DNA from: Pseudorasbora parva
Lineage: Eukaryota; Chordata; Actinopteri; Cypriniformes; Gobionidae
DNA: 64,000 nucleotides
Assembly: GCF_024679245.1 (NCBI RefSeq)
Contig: NC_090188.1
Span: 32,533,624 to 32,597,623, forward strand
Reading direction: 5' to 3'
Below the pieces are notes generated by a model, which did no database searches, had not been told where the DNA came from, and saw only the letters and a list, made by a program, of their open reading frames with translations. Shown here one piece after another: positions 39,611 through 48,165 of the stretch (position 1 is the stretch's first letter; the number at the start of each line of letters is the position of its first letter). The position numbers and the translations under genes are program-made.

Positions 39611-40324
39611 TGTCACCTTTTTCGGTGCTCTGACCTATGTCTCGTGCTTTGATTTATGATGGACAGCATGTATCTACTTCAAATGTGACATGTTCCTCTC
39701 TGTCCCAGAAACATTTAAAAATAACATGCTATATATAGATAGTTTACATGATGAAAGTAACCTTAAAGTTAGGTTTGCATCTAGTTTTAATAATTTAAAT
39801 GGGCCTTAAAGTTTTAATAATGAATGCATTTTTATAAATATAATCATTTACACTCTATGATACTATTGCATCCTGTTAATGTACACCACTACTGAAATGC
39901 GAGTAGTAGGTATCTCTCAAAAAAAAACTATAAACTGCATGCAATTACATATATTGCAAAGAACTTCTACTTTTACATGGTGTAAATAGAATATATCTCT
40001 ACTTTCACTTAGTAAATAGGATCTACAGCTATTTGCACTTAGTGTAAATATAGCCATTGACATTTTTTTCTGCCAATTATAAAATAAAATAAAATAAAAT
40101 AAAATAAAATAAAATAAAATAAAATAATAAAAGCTACAATCAGCGATGGAAGGGCCCTCACACTGCTCCTTGATCCGGTGGCTTTAGGAAAAAAGAGCAC
40201 GGTGGACAATGTCTATTTAAGTAGGAAAATATAAGAGGAATATGTTAAAGTCATGTGTACTGTTTCTAGCCTTTTTAAAACTTTTTGACACACTTAATAT
40301 ATTATTAGAAGTCCATTAGAGTGT
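39611..40324. other. No gene; (TAAAA)n at 40078-40127
   Basis: AT-rich; about ten TAAAA copies at 40078-40127. No gene or recognisable element otherwise. Confidence 0.6.
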
Positions 40325-40473
40325 TAAACATGTCACTTCCTGTTGTCAGCAGGTGGCGCTATGACTGTTACTGAATGTGGGCATGGACATTGCATACCAG
40401 AGTTACAGGAACTTCCTGTCTGGGGCGAAACATCCAAATTTGTCAGGCCGCCAGGGACACGCCCTTTAATGAA
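40325..40473 (+). repeat. Dispersed repeat, left part (DIRS target)
   Basis: Contains 'CAGGTGGCGCTATGACTGTTACTG' type sequence and 'CCTGTCTGGGGCGAAACATCC', and continues beyond the DIRS element at 45798 ('TCTAGATGTTCGCCATTTAGCGTCGCC'), where 'AGGTGGCGCTATCGAGCC' and a (GAA)n tail follow. The retrotransposon thus landed in an older repeat. Confidence 0.65.
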
Positions 40474-40669
40474 AACGCCTCGGTTACGACTGTAACCTCG
40501 GTTCCCTGAAGGGGGAACGAGCGTTGCATCGAAAGACGCTTATGGGAACGCTTGCGTGATGAAGTCATGAAGCACATGTGAAATCAGTCCAATAGTGTGA
40601 GGGCACGTCAGAGGCGGTGACGTCACCAGGAAGTATAAAGCCTGCCCAAAACACAACCGCGCTAGCTTC
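40474..40669 (-). repeat. DIRS inverted terminal repeat, 3' side
   Basis: Positions 40522-40669 (148 bp) are the exact reverse complement of 45629-45776 as far as I can follow base by base. The outermost 48 bp (40474-40521) differ from those of the other end, which is the asymmetry expected in DIRS elements: each end has its own outer tip, and both tips are stored in the internal complementary region. It contains TGACGTCA (40618-40625) and TATAAA (40634-40639). Confidence 0.93.
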
Positions 40670-40716
40670 GAAGTCTGAAGTAGTGCTTTGACAGGCATGT
40701 AGGAGATATGGCAGTA

Positions 40717-40821
40717 CGATGCAACGCTCGTTCCCCCTTCAGGGAACCGAGGTTACAGTCGTAACCGAGGCGTTCCCTTTCAGGGGAACTCCCGTTGCAT
40801 CGAAAGACGCTTATGGGAACG
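40717..40821. repeat. DIRS internal complementary region (ICR)
   Basis: 40717-40774 is the reverse complement of the left tip (40474-40531, 58 bp) and 40772-40821 is the reverse complement of the right tip (45748-45797, 50 bp). The two pieces share one GTT (40772-40774). In the DIRS1 model this region aligns the two ends of the cDNA and templates a closed circle. It lies between the recombinase stop and the second ITR, the usual place. Confidence 0.93.
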
Positions 40822-40876
40822 TCATACCAACGCCACCATAGCAAGACGTGCCTGTCCAGTGTGCAGAAAACAGCAC

Positions 40877-41923
40877 TTAGAGAGACAAGACCCCAGACCC
40901 TGGAGTAGAGTCTAGGTCCAGAGAGTAAAACCTAACGAATGTGTGCGGTGAGGACCAGCCCGCCGCATCACAAACGTCTTGAAGGGCCACTCCTGAAATA
41001 AGAGCCTTAGAGGCCGCCATACTCCTCGTAGAGTGAGACCGGACGGCCAAGGGGGAAGGCCGTCCGACCGACTCATAAGCCAGTGAGATAGTCTCAACCA
41101 CCCACTTGCTCATTCTTTGCTTAGATGCCGGTGCTCCCCTGTTTGGGGGCCCAAAGCACACAAACAGTTGGTCAGTCTTACGCCACAAGGCAGCTCTGTG
41201 GACGTAAGCATCTAAAGCCCTAACTGGGCAAAGCAAATTACTGTTCTCCTGGTCCGGATTGAGAAAAGGTGGAGGGCAGAAGGCCTGCAGTACAATAGAT
41301 CTAGCTACATTAGTAGGGACCTTAGGAACATAACCTGGCCTAGGATGAAGGAAGGCCTTGACCATGCCAGGTGCAAATTCCAAGCACGAGGGTGCCACTG
41401 ACAGAGCTTGAAGATCTCCTATCCTTTTAAGAGAAGAAATAGCGAGAAGGAATAACGCCTTTAACGTAACAAACTTGTCTTGAACCTCCTCCAAAGGCTC
41501 AAAGGGAGCCTGGGAGAGGCCCTGGAGGACCGTTCCCAGGTCCCAAGCCGGCACCCTAGTGCGAACTACAGGCCTCAGCCTAAGAGTACCACGAAGGAAA
41601 CGAGACACCAGTGGATCTTTACCCACCGACATACCACCCAGAGGAGTGTGGTAAGCACCAATAGCCGCCACGTACACCTTTAAGGTGGAGGGGGAAAGAC
41701 CTGCATCAAACCGTTCCTGCAGGAACTCCAACACTGTACCCAGAGGGCAGTGAACTGGATCCTGGTGACGGTTCCTACACCAGGAAGTGAACACCGTCCA
41801 CTTCAGGGCATAGAGCTTCCTCGTGGAGGGAGCCCTAGAGTGCAGAATGGTCTCTACCACATTGGTAGAGAGACCCGAACTCATGAGCTGGGCCCCTTCA
41901 GCGGCCACGCCCACAGGTTCCAT
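40877..41923 (-). CDS. Tyrosine recombinase of the DIRS element
   Basis: Lambda-integrase-type recombinase that would insert the circular cDNA. Numbered from the ATG at 41923 (348 residues): an N-terminal core-binding part ('STRKLYALKWTVFTSWC', 'GLSPSTLKVYVAAIGAYH', residues 33-91), then the catalytic domain with Arg167 ('LKRIGDL'), the HxxR motif His297/Arg300 ('RSHSTR'), Trp323 ('AGWSS') and the nucleophile Tyr333 ('FVRFY'). The full R-H-R-W-Y set is present. The frame is open upstream to 43732 (951 codons) but that part overlaps pol and is low-complexity Ser/Gly/Arg-rich, so a start near the end of pol is more likely. A second ATG at 41884 overlaps the pol stop as ATGA. The frame is -1 relative to pol and the same as gag. 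Confidence 0.93.
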   Translation of the reverse strand: MEPVGVAAEGAQLMSSGLSTNVVETILHSRAPSTRKLYALKWTVFTSWCRNRHQDPVHCPLGTVLEFLQERFDAGLSPSTLKVYVAAIGAYHTPLGGMSVGKDPLVSRFLRGTLRLRPVVRTRVPAWDLGTVLQGLSQAPFEPLEEVQDKFVTLKALFLLAISSLKRIGDLQALSVAPSCLEFAPGMVKAFLHPRPGYVPKVPTNVARSIVLQAFCPPPFLNPDQENSNLLCPVRALDAYVHRAALWRKTDQLFVCFGPPNRGAPASKQRMSKWVVETISLAYESVGRPSPLAVRSHSTRSMAASKALISGVALQDVCDAAGWSSPHTFVRFYSLDLDSTPGSGVLSL

Positions 41924-44223
41924 AATTCTGGACGGGGATGAAATATTGATCCCCCTGCTTGGGACAGGAGGTCCCTCCTGACTGGCAACTGAAGTGGATG
42001 CCCATCGAGGAGAGACACTATATTGGGGAACCAAACCCTGCCCGGCCAACGCGGGGCTACTAGAATAAGGCGCACCTGGTCCCTGCGAATTATCTCTAGA
42101 ACTTCCGGGAGTAGAGCGACCGGGGGAAAAGCATACAGACGCAGCCTCGGCCACGCCTGTACCATGGCATCCACCCCCAGCGGAGCTGGATGCGTGAGGG
42201 AAAACCAGAGTGGACAGTGAGACGTCTCTCGAGACGCAAACAGATCCACTTGGGCCTGGCCAAACTCTCTCCAAATCTGCTCCACCACGTCGGGGTGGAG
42301 CCTCCATTCCCCGGGCCTCAACCCCTGTCTCGACAGTGTGTCCGCTCCTATATTCTGGACCCCAGGAATATAAGCCGCTCTGATAGAGAGAAACTTCCCC
42401 TGAGACCATAGGAGGATCTGGCGTGCCAGCTTGCATAGCGGATGTGAACGCAGACCCCCCTGGTGATTTATATAGGCTACCACTGCCGTGTTGTCCGTGC
42501 GGACTAGCACGTGCTGGCCCCTGAGGTCTGTGAGGAAATTCCTGAGGGCAAGAAAGACCGCCAACATCTCCAGGCGATTGATGTGCCATGAGAGATGACG
42601 GTCCCCCCACAGACCTTGAGTCGAGCGACCCTCCAGGACCGCTCCCCACCCCGTGAGAGAGGCATCTGTCGTTAGCATCCTGCGACGACCAGAAGCCCCT
42701 AACACCGGACCTAGGGCCAGAAACCAAGGTTTTTTCCACATAGACAGGGCCCGTAAGCAGCGCCGCGTGACCCTGATCATGCGAAAGGGGTTGCCCCTCG
42801 GGGAAAACCCCTTGGTTCTGAGCCACAACTGTAGGGGTCTCATGTACAGCAGTCCTAGAGGTATCACGTTGGATGCTGCTGCCATGAGACCCAACACTCT
42901 TTGAAATTGTTTTACAGTAAGTGACTGGCCTAGTTTTACTTTCTTTACTGCTGACAGTATGGATTCTATGCGTGCTGGTGACAGGCGTGCCTGCATCAGC
43001 ACCGAGTCCCACACCACTCCCAGAAAGGTGGTCCTCTGAAGTGGAGAAAGCACACTCTTCTTGGGGTTCAGCCGCAAACCCAGCTCCTTCATATGAGCGA
43101 GAACGACATCTCGATGCCGAACCGCTACCTGATGCGAATGTGCTAAAATCAACCAATCGTCGATGTAATTCATAATGCGAATCCCCTGGAGACGCAGAGG
43201 CTCCAGGGCTGCATCTACGCATTTCGTGAAAGTGCGGGGTGAAAGTGCTAGACCAAATGGAAGCACCCTGTATTGGTACGCTTTCCCCCCGAAAGCAAAC
43301 CTCAGGTACTTCCTGTGATATTGAAGGATGGATATATGGAAATATGCGTCCTTGAGATCTATCGTGACAAACCAATCCTCGGATCTGATCTGTGGCACGA
43401 TTTGTCTCAGGGTTAACATCTTGAATTTCAGTTGCATGACCGCCTCGTTCAGCACCCGAAGATCCAAAATGGGACGCAGACCCCCACCCTTCTTCGGAAC
43501 TATGAAGTACCGGCTGTAAACGCCGGCTTCCCTGTCTGAGTGAGGTACATATTCTATGGCCCCTTTCTCTAACAGGGCTTCCACTTCTAGCTCCATTACC
43601 AGAACCTGCTCGGGGCCCACCACAGTAGGTAAGACCCCCGAAAACCTGGGCGGGCGAGACCCGAACTGTATCTGATACCCTTTCTCTATCGTATGCAGGA
43701 CCCAACGAGAAATATTTGGCAGTAGCTTCCACGCCGCCAAAAATTTTTTTAGAGGTACCATCCTCTCGAGAATGGCTTCTGGTTTCTGTTGAGCTGCCAG
43801 GACGGCGCCCTGTAACGGCGAACCGGCAGGGAACACCTGAACTGGCTGCTCTAGGACCCTCCTTGGAGGGGGCGTGTTCCCCAGGACCACTACCTTTCGG
43901 GGTGGACCCTGGGACGCACGCTCGTCGGAGACTGCTGCGCCCTGTAACACCAGAGGTGGCAGGGTTGGCAGAACGGCCCCCGGAGGGCGCCGAAGGGAGA
44001 CAGGCACCGTATAATGAGGTGTACTCTGCCTCCCTTCGGGGGAGAACGCCCCCATAATCCTGACCCCTTGGGCGTCAGGACTTCTTTTTAGCAGCCTTCT
44101 TGGACGCAATGACGGTCCGTAGATCCGTCTTACCCCTCGAAGGCTGCGGCAGACTGCGCTTCCCCTGTCCCCAATCTTTTTGAGGGGGAGCACGAGAAGC
44201 CACACTCTGCTTTTGTGTGGCAC
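41881..44223 (-). CDS. DIRS pol: reverse transcriptase, RNase H, methyltransferase-like tail
   Basis: 780 residues from the first ATG. RT spans about 205-405 with 'TIDLKDAYFH' (Asp289), 'LPFGLALSPRTFTK' and the catalytic box YIDD (353-356). RNase H spans about 510-635 with Asp520 ('LTTDAS'), Glu552 ('NRLEML'), Asp577 ('VRTDNT') and Asp628 ('GADTLSR'), a complete DEDD set. Residues about 645-745 ('VDLFASRE', 'DAMVQAWP', 'YAFPPVALLP', 'LILVAPRWP') correspond to the segment called Dam-like methyltransferase in DIRS elements; its activity in general is unproven. The first 200 residues are basic and Pro-rich. The gene overlaps gag by 149 nt in the +1 frame; how translation passes from gag to pol is not visible. 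Protease and DDE integrase are absent, as is normal for DIRS. Confidence 0.95.
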   Translation of the reverse strand: MPHKSRVWLLVLPLKKIGDRGSAVCRSLRGVRRIYGPSLRPRRLLKRSPDAQGVRIMGAFSPEGRQSTPHYTVPVSLRRPPGAVLPTLPPLVLQGAAVSDERASQGPPRKVVVLGNTPPPRRVLEQPVQVFPAGSPLQGAVLAAQQKPEAILERMVPLKKFLAAWKLLPNISRWVLHTIEKGYQIQFGSRPPRFSGVLPTVVGPEQVLVMELEVEALLEKGAIEYVPHSDREAGVYSRYFIVPKKGGGLRPILDLRVLNEAVMQLKFKMLTLRQIVPQIRSEDWFVTIDLKDAYFHISILQYHRKYLRFAFGGKAYQYRVLPFGLALSPRTFTKCVDAALEPLRLQGIRIMNYIDDWLILAHSHQVAVRHRDVVLAHMKELGLRLNPKKSVLSPLQRTTFLGVVWDSVLMQARLSPARIESILSAVKKVKLGQSLTVKQFQRVLGLMAAASNVIPLGLLYMRPLQLWLRTKGFSPRGNPFRMIRVTRRCLRALSMWKKPWFLALGPVLGASGRRRMLTTDASLTGWGAVLEGRSTQGLWGDRHLSWHINRLEMLAVFLALRNFLTDLRGQHVLVRTDNTAVVAYINHQGGLRSHPLCKLARQILLWSQGKFLSIRAAYIPGVQNIGADTLSRQGLRPGEWRLHPDVVEQIWREFGQAQVDLFASRETSHCPLWFSLTHPAPLGVDAMVQAWPRLRLYAFPPVALLPEVLEIIRRDQVRLILVAPRWPGRVWFPNIVSLLDGHPLQLPVRRDLLSQAGGSIFHPRPELWNLWAWPLKGPSS

Positions 44224-45550
44224 GGTATGAAGAGCCAGCTTTTGATGTTTGGGGCTGCTCTCTGTGCTCAGCAGCCCCAGTGAAATGTGAGCGGCGGGGG
44301 AGGAGTTTCTGGAACGCTACCGCTTGTTTGGATGCCTCCTGGAACCTGTCGACAACCGTGTTTACAGTGTTGCCAAACAGGCCCGAAGGAGACATGGGCG
44401 CGTCCATCAGAAAATTCTTATCTTTCTCCTTAATAGAGCTCAAATTCAGCCAGAGGTGTCTCTCAGTAGCCACCAAGGCTGCCATAGAGCGACCAATAGA
44501 TTTGGCCGTCTCCTTGGCGGCCCTGAGAGACAAATCTGTGGCCCGACGTAGCTCACACACTACTTCGGGCCCAATACCCCCGCCCTCATCCACATCGCTC
44601 AGTAATTCAGCCTGGTAGGCTTGTAGCAGCGACATCGTGTGTAAACATGCCGCTGCCTGACCAGACGCTGAATAAGCTTTACCCACTAAGGCAGAGGTGG
44701 TGCGTACTGGCTTAGTGGGTAATGCCGGGGCCTTTAGGGAAGATGCCGACTCAGGGGATAAATAGCTTGCTAAATTATCTTCTATTTTAGGCATCTCCCC
44801 ATAACCGTGCTCTTTATAATTCATTATAGTGGAATAGTGTGATGTTTGTGCACTATACACCCTATATGAAACCGGTTTTTCCCATGATCTTGACACCTCG
44901 GTGTGAAGATCAGGGAAAAATGGTAGACCCCGGCGTTGAGGCTGTGACCGGGTTGGCAAAAACCGTTCGTCCAACTTGCTTTTTGAACGAACGTCCTGCC
45001 TGTCTGCGGGCCAGTCAATGTTTAATCTCTCCACAGCCCGAGTCACAACCTCAACTAGCTCTTCAAATGCTTGTGATTGAGGAGGCGGATCCTCTACTTC
45101 TCTGACACTAACACTCTCCAGCTCCTCAGAACTGGAGAGCTGCATCAGAGGTGCCTCCCTCGGGGTGGAAGTAACCGCAGTGCGTGCTTCCAACCCCAGA
45201 GAAAAGGCACTGGATCTATCAGGTGAGGGAAGAGATAAGGCTGAGCCCGTCTCTATCCCCGCTGATAGATCCACTTGCGAACCCCAGGACTGTAATCGCC
45301 GCTGTGCCTCGGCAGCAGCGGGACCAGAGCCCCGGGGAACGCGAGCCCGAACGTCCTCGCGAAAGAACGCCAGGCGGGATCGGAGCGTCCGTAAAGGAAG
45401 CGCTTCGCAGTGCCCACAGCCAGCGCCCTCGAGCGCTGACCGTGCATGCTCCTCTCCCAAACAAGCAACGCAAAGACTATGTGTGTCCCCACCCGAAAGG
45501 AAGCGAGGGCAAGGGTGCACACACACTCTAAACTGCTGCTTTTCCGCCAT
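44075..45550 (-). CDS. DIRS gag-like protein (ORF1)
   Basis: 491 residues starting at the ATG 79 nt inside the ITR edge. The N terminus has a Cys/His cluster (Cys10, Cys14, His24, Cys27, Cys30, His35, Cys45, Cys48) with 'HSLCVACLGEEHARSAL' as its core, a hallmark of vertebrate DIRS ORF1 and likely a zinc-binding fold. A mid region (about 130-200) is acidic and Ser/Glu-rich. The part around 300-400 ('KPVRTTSALVGKAYSASGQAAACLHTMS' region and 'RATDLSLRAAKETAKSIGRSMAALV' region) is helical and matches the domain that, according to published work, gave rise to the C-terminal part of mammalian LAP2alpha. It ends in a Lys-rich stretch (KKAAKKKS), suited to RNA or DNA binding. It would form the particle or ribonucleoprotein. 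Confidence 0.9.
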   Translation of the reverse strand: MAEKQQFRVCVHPCPRFLSGGDTHSLCVACLGEEHARSALEGAGCGHCEALPLRTLRSRLAFFREDVRARVPRGSGPAAAEAQRRLQSWGSQVDLSAGIETGSALSLPSPDRSSAFSLGLEARTAVTSTPREAPLMQLSSSEELESVSVREVEDPPPQSQAFEELVEVVTRAVERLNIDWPADRQDVRSKSKLDERFLPTRSQPQRRGLPFFPDLHTEVSRSWEKPVSYRVYSAQTSHYSTIMNYKEHGYGEMPKIEDNLASYLSPESASSLKAPALPTKPVRTTSALVGKAYSASGQAAACLHTMSLLQAYQAELLSDVDEGGGIGPEVVCELRRATDLSLRAAKETAKSIGRSMAALVATERHLWLNLSSIKEKDKNFLMDAPMSPSGLFGNTVNTVVDRFQEASKQAVAFQKLLPRRSHFTGAAEHREQPQTSKAGSSYRATQKQSVASRAPPQKDWGQGKRSLPQPSRGKTDLRTVIASKKAAKKKS

Positions 45551-45628
45551 AGTGTTGAATAAGAGTTACTTTACTAACTATCAAAACACTGTATTTTCAC
45601 TGATCACAAAGCGCTACTGAAGACAACA

Positions 45629-45797
45629 GAAGCTAGCGCGGTTGTGTTTTGGGCAGGCTTTATACTTCCTGGTGACGTCACCGCCTCTGACGTGCCCTCA
45701 CACTATTGGACTGATTTCACATGTGCTTCATGACTTCATCACGCAAGCGTTCCCATAAGCGTCTTTCGATGCAACGGGAGTTCCCCTGAAAGGGAAC
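45629..45797 (-). repeat. DIRS inverted terminal repeat, 5' side
   Basis: 148 bp (45629-45776) inverted to 40522-40669, followed by its own 21-bp tip that ends GAAAGGGAAC. This is the upstream end for the genes. Confidence 0.93.
45659..45680 (-). promoter_or_regulatory. Putative DIRS promoter: CRE-like site and TATA box
   Basis: On the minus strand TGACGTCA (45680-45673, a CRE/ATF palindrome) is followed nine bases later by TATAAA (45664-45659). Gag ATG lies about 110 nt further at 45550, so transcription would start near 45630, at the inner edge of the ITR. Because the ITR is inverted, the same pair faces inward at the other end (40618-40639). Function is inferred from spacing only. Confidence 0.6.
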
Positions 45798-46185
45798 TCT
45801 AGATGTTCGCCATTTAGCGTCGCCAAGACCTTGTGATTACTCACCAAATTTGGAAAATGGCAAAAACTGCAAAAAAACGAAGAGGAAATTCAAAATGGCT
45901 GATTTCCCTTTGCATTTAGGACCAATATTCTTTTTTGTAGGTAAGTGGCACATTAAACACATGTACCGAATATCGTACACATACGTGAAACGGAGCGGAA
46001 GTTTTACTTCGCTGAAGTTTTATAGGTGGCGCTATCGAGCCACTTTGCCCCACCCAATTGTGAAACCCATATCAGATGTACATTTTCGCCAGTTCTGACG
46101 GGTTTTGACTTCTTCGGAGAAGAAGAAGAAGAAGAAGAAGAAGAAGAAGAAGAAGAAGAAGAAGAAGAAGAAGAAGAAGAAGAAA
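45798..46185 (+). repeat. Dispersed repeat, right part, with (GAA)n tail
   Basis: Continuation of the repeat at 40325-40473. It ends in (GAA)n at about 46116-46183 (some 22 copies). A tail of simple repeat suggests a retroposon, but I cannot name the family. Confidence 0.65.
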
Positions 46186-46986
46186 GAGGGCCATAATAAT
46201 TTGCATTGTATTAAAGGTATACATTTTCATCAGTTAAAATGCATTACCTGGGAACCTTTCCCATGACCTTGGTGTTGTTAGCGCCATGCTCTCTACTGTT
46301 TGAGCTACAGGAATGATGATTGCAGTGGTAAAATGATCTTATTTGTAATGTTTCATTCCTTTGGGCTCTAAAGTTTAGAATTATCAGAGTATTGTTTAAT
46401 GCTGGCTATAAACTGAATGAATTGTGTTTGAACTATTATTTCTTTACTCAAGGGCCATCTTAGCCTTTTTTTGTGCGCGGTGAAGGATAATGGATCAAAG
46501 TGATTGGCATCACTACGTTTTAGCAAAGCAATCAGGGGTAAGAAGGCCATTGCTGTCACTGAGGACTATAATATCAACCAAGCACACCTGTCTAATAGCA
46601 CTCTGCTTTTTCCACAGGCAAATAAGAAATCAATGAAAATTGCTGACATCTCTTGCTAAAACCTATTACAGTCAATGTCTGACAGTCTTTTATTCATAAA
46701 ATGTTCTGTCAAGCTAAACCCCTCATCAAAGACACTTTGATGCTATGTCATGCTAGGACACTGTTTTGCATTTCTAAATAATTTAAAATGACTAAACTTC
46801 ACTGACAAGCCACTCATTCGCCCAGCATGCGTTCAGAAGCCACACGATGGATGATCTCATGACAGGTAACTGATCATCGCTAGGCCGTCCTTCCGGTAAA
46901 TCATCTGTTATAGACACCAAACACCGACAAGACATTACCGAAACTTCGCAGTGAAGCTACAATAGAAGGCTGTGTTCCCTCCTGCC
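46186..46986. other. No gene seen
   Basis: Balanced composition, no motif in any frame, no clear repeat. Confidence 0.45.
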
Positions 46987-48165
46987 TTAAAGGAACACTC
47001 CAACGTTTTTAGAAAGAGGGCTTATTTAACTTCTTTCCTACATTTAGATATGTGGGCATTTTGTCTATAGTATGTGCATGCATTGCTTTAGTTTGGCAGG
47101 GTCTCTGCTAACTTAGCTTAGCATAATGAATGGAATCCCATGTTGCTAGCTAGCATGTCCCGAGTAAAAGTGATTAAAAAAAACACCCACCTAATTACTA
47201 TTTGTGGCTGGCGTATTCACAACGAGTACAAATAGCGATGCAGATTTAGGGTGCTTTCAAACTTGGTTCGATTGCCTGGACCGAACAAGAGTTCGATTGA
47301 TCCCCCTCCCCTGCCCCCACTGGACTGTGTTCATATTATATTTTTTGGGTCCGAACTGTTTTTTTTTTGCCTCATCAAAGCAGCAGCTGTTTATCCGGTT
47401 GCTTAGTAACGACAGTGGGTGTGAAGGCAGCGAAATGCATAGCATTGCTCCCGTCACTTTTATATTTTAGTTTTTAATCTTTGGTTTTGTTACCAAAGCT
47501 TCAGTACATTATGGCACTTGTGTCTATCTTCCGCAAATGCACTGCAAATGCACTAAAGAATGTTGAAGACGAGCAGAAATTAGATCTACAGCTCTCTGCT
47601 TGCAGAATGTTAGTGATGCTCGTCAGGTAAATGAGTGAAAACACACATTTTTATCAACTCATATGTCATTAATAGCGGTTCACTTCCGCGATTTAGTACG
47701 ATTGCGTTCACATCAGCAGCGAACCGTACCGGAGTTCACATGAACCAAACCCCAGACCAACTCTTTAAGCAGACTCGGGTGTGGTTCACTGGTGCGCACC
47801 CAAGTTCGGAAGAACACATCATCCAAACAAACCGAACTCAGACGTCAATCGAACCCGGGTGCGCACCAAAAACGCTAGTGTGAAAGCACCCTAAGACTAG
47901 GCGATAACCTGGGCAGATACTGACATGAGACTAATATGAAGGCCACAAGAAGTAGTAATGGGGGGGTGGATCACTTCACTTTTACTCAGGACATGCTAGC
48001 TGGCAACATAGGATTCTATTCATTATGCTAAGGTAAGCTAGCGGCGACCCTGCCAAACTAAAACAATGCATGCACTGAGACAAAAATGCATTAGCCCACA
48101 TATCTAAATGTAGGAAAGAAGTTGAATAAGCCCTATTTCTAAAAACGGTGGAGTGTTCCTTTAAA
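46987..48165. mobile_element. TIR element with long inverted ends
   Basis: 'TTAAAGGAACACTCCAACG' at the left faces 'GGAGTGTTCCTTTAAAG' at the right. The arms continue for about 200 bp ('TACATTTAGATATGTGGGC', 'TTTAGTTTGGCAGGGTC', 'GCTAGCTAGCATGTCC' and their inverses). No transposase. A second element (47249-47891) has jumped into its middle. Confidence 0.85.
47249..47891. mobile_element. Nested MITE, GGGTGCTTTCA ends, TA flanks
   Basis: Ends GGGTGCTTTCAAACTTGGTT and AGTGTGAAAGCACCC are inverted, each flanked by TA. 'GTTCGATTG' and 'CAATCGAACCCGGGTGCGCACC' continue the inverted relation. No coding content; short frames inside are incidental. A related but poorer element may lie at about 62960-63530 ('TTCACACTCGCTTGGTTC' ... 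'AATGTGAACACACCCT'). Confidence 0.8.

Larger units (their letters stand above)
40474..45797 (-). mobile_element. Full-length DIRS-type tyrosine-recombinase retrotransposon
   Basis: 5324 bp, coding on the minus strand. Order in that direction: ITR (45797-45629), gag (45550-44075), pol with RT, RNase H and a methyltransferase-like tail (44223-41881), tyrosine recombinase (start 41923 or 41884, end 40877), internal complementary region (40821-40717), second ITR (40669-40474). The three frames contain no stop. There are no LTRs and no integrase of the DDE type, which excludes gypsy and copia. AAC stands at both ends on the plus strand, consistent with recombinase-mediated insertion of a circle at one trinucleotide. 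All features fit the DIRS1 group of fish and amphibians. Whether it still moves cannot be read from the sequence. Confidence 0.95.

Noticed and set aside
44217..44618. 133-codon plus-strand frame in the DIRS gag region
   Set aside because: Antisense shadow of gag; no domain and gag is clearly coding on the minus strand. The same applies to the plus-strand frames at 45165-45620 and 43716-44057.
40474..45797. LTR retrotransposon or retrovirus-like provirus
   Set aside because: No LTRs, protease or DDE integrase; inverted repeats, an internal complementary region and a tyrosine recombinase place it in DIRS.
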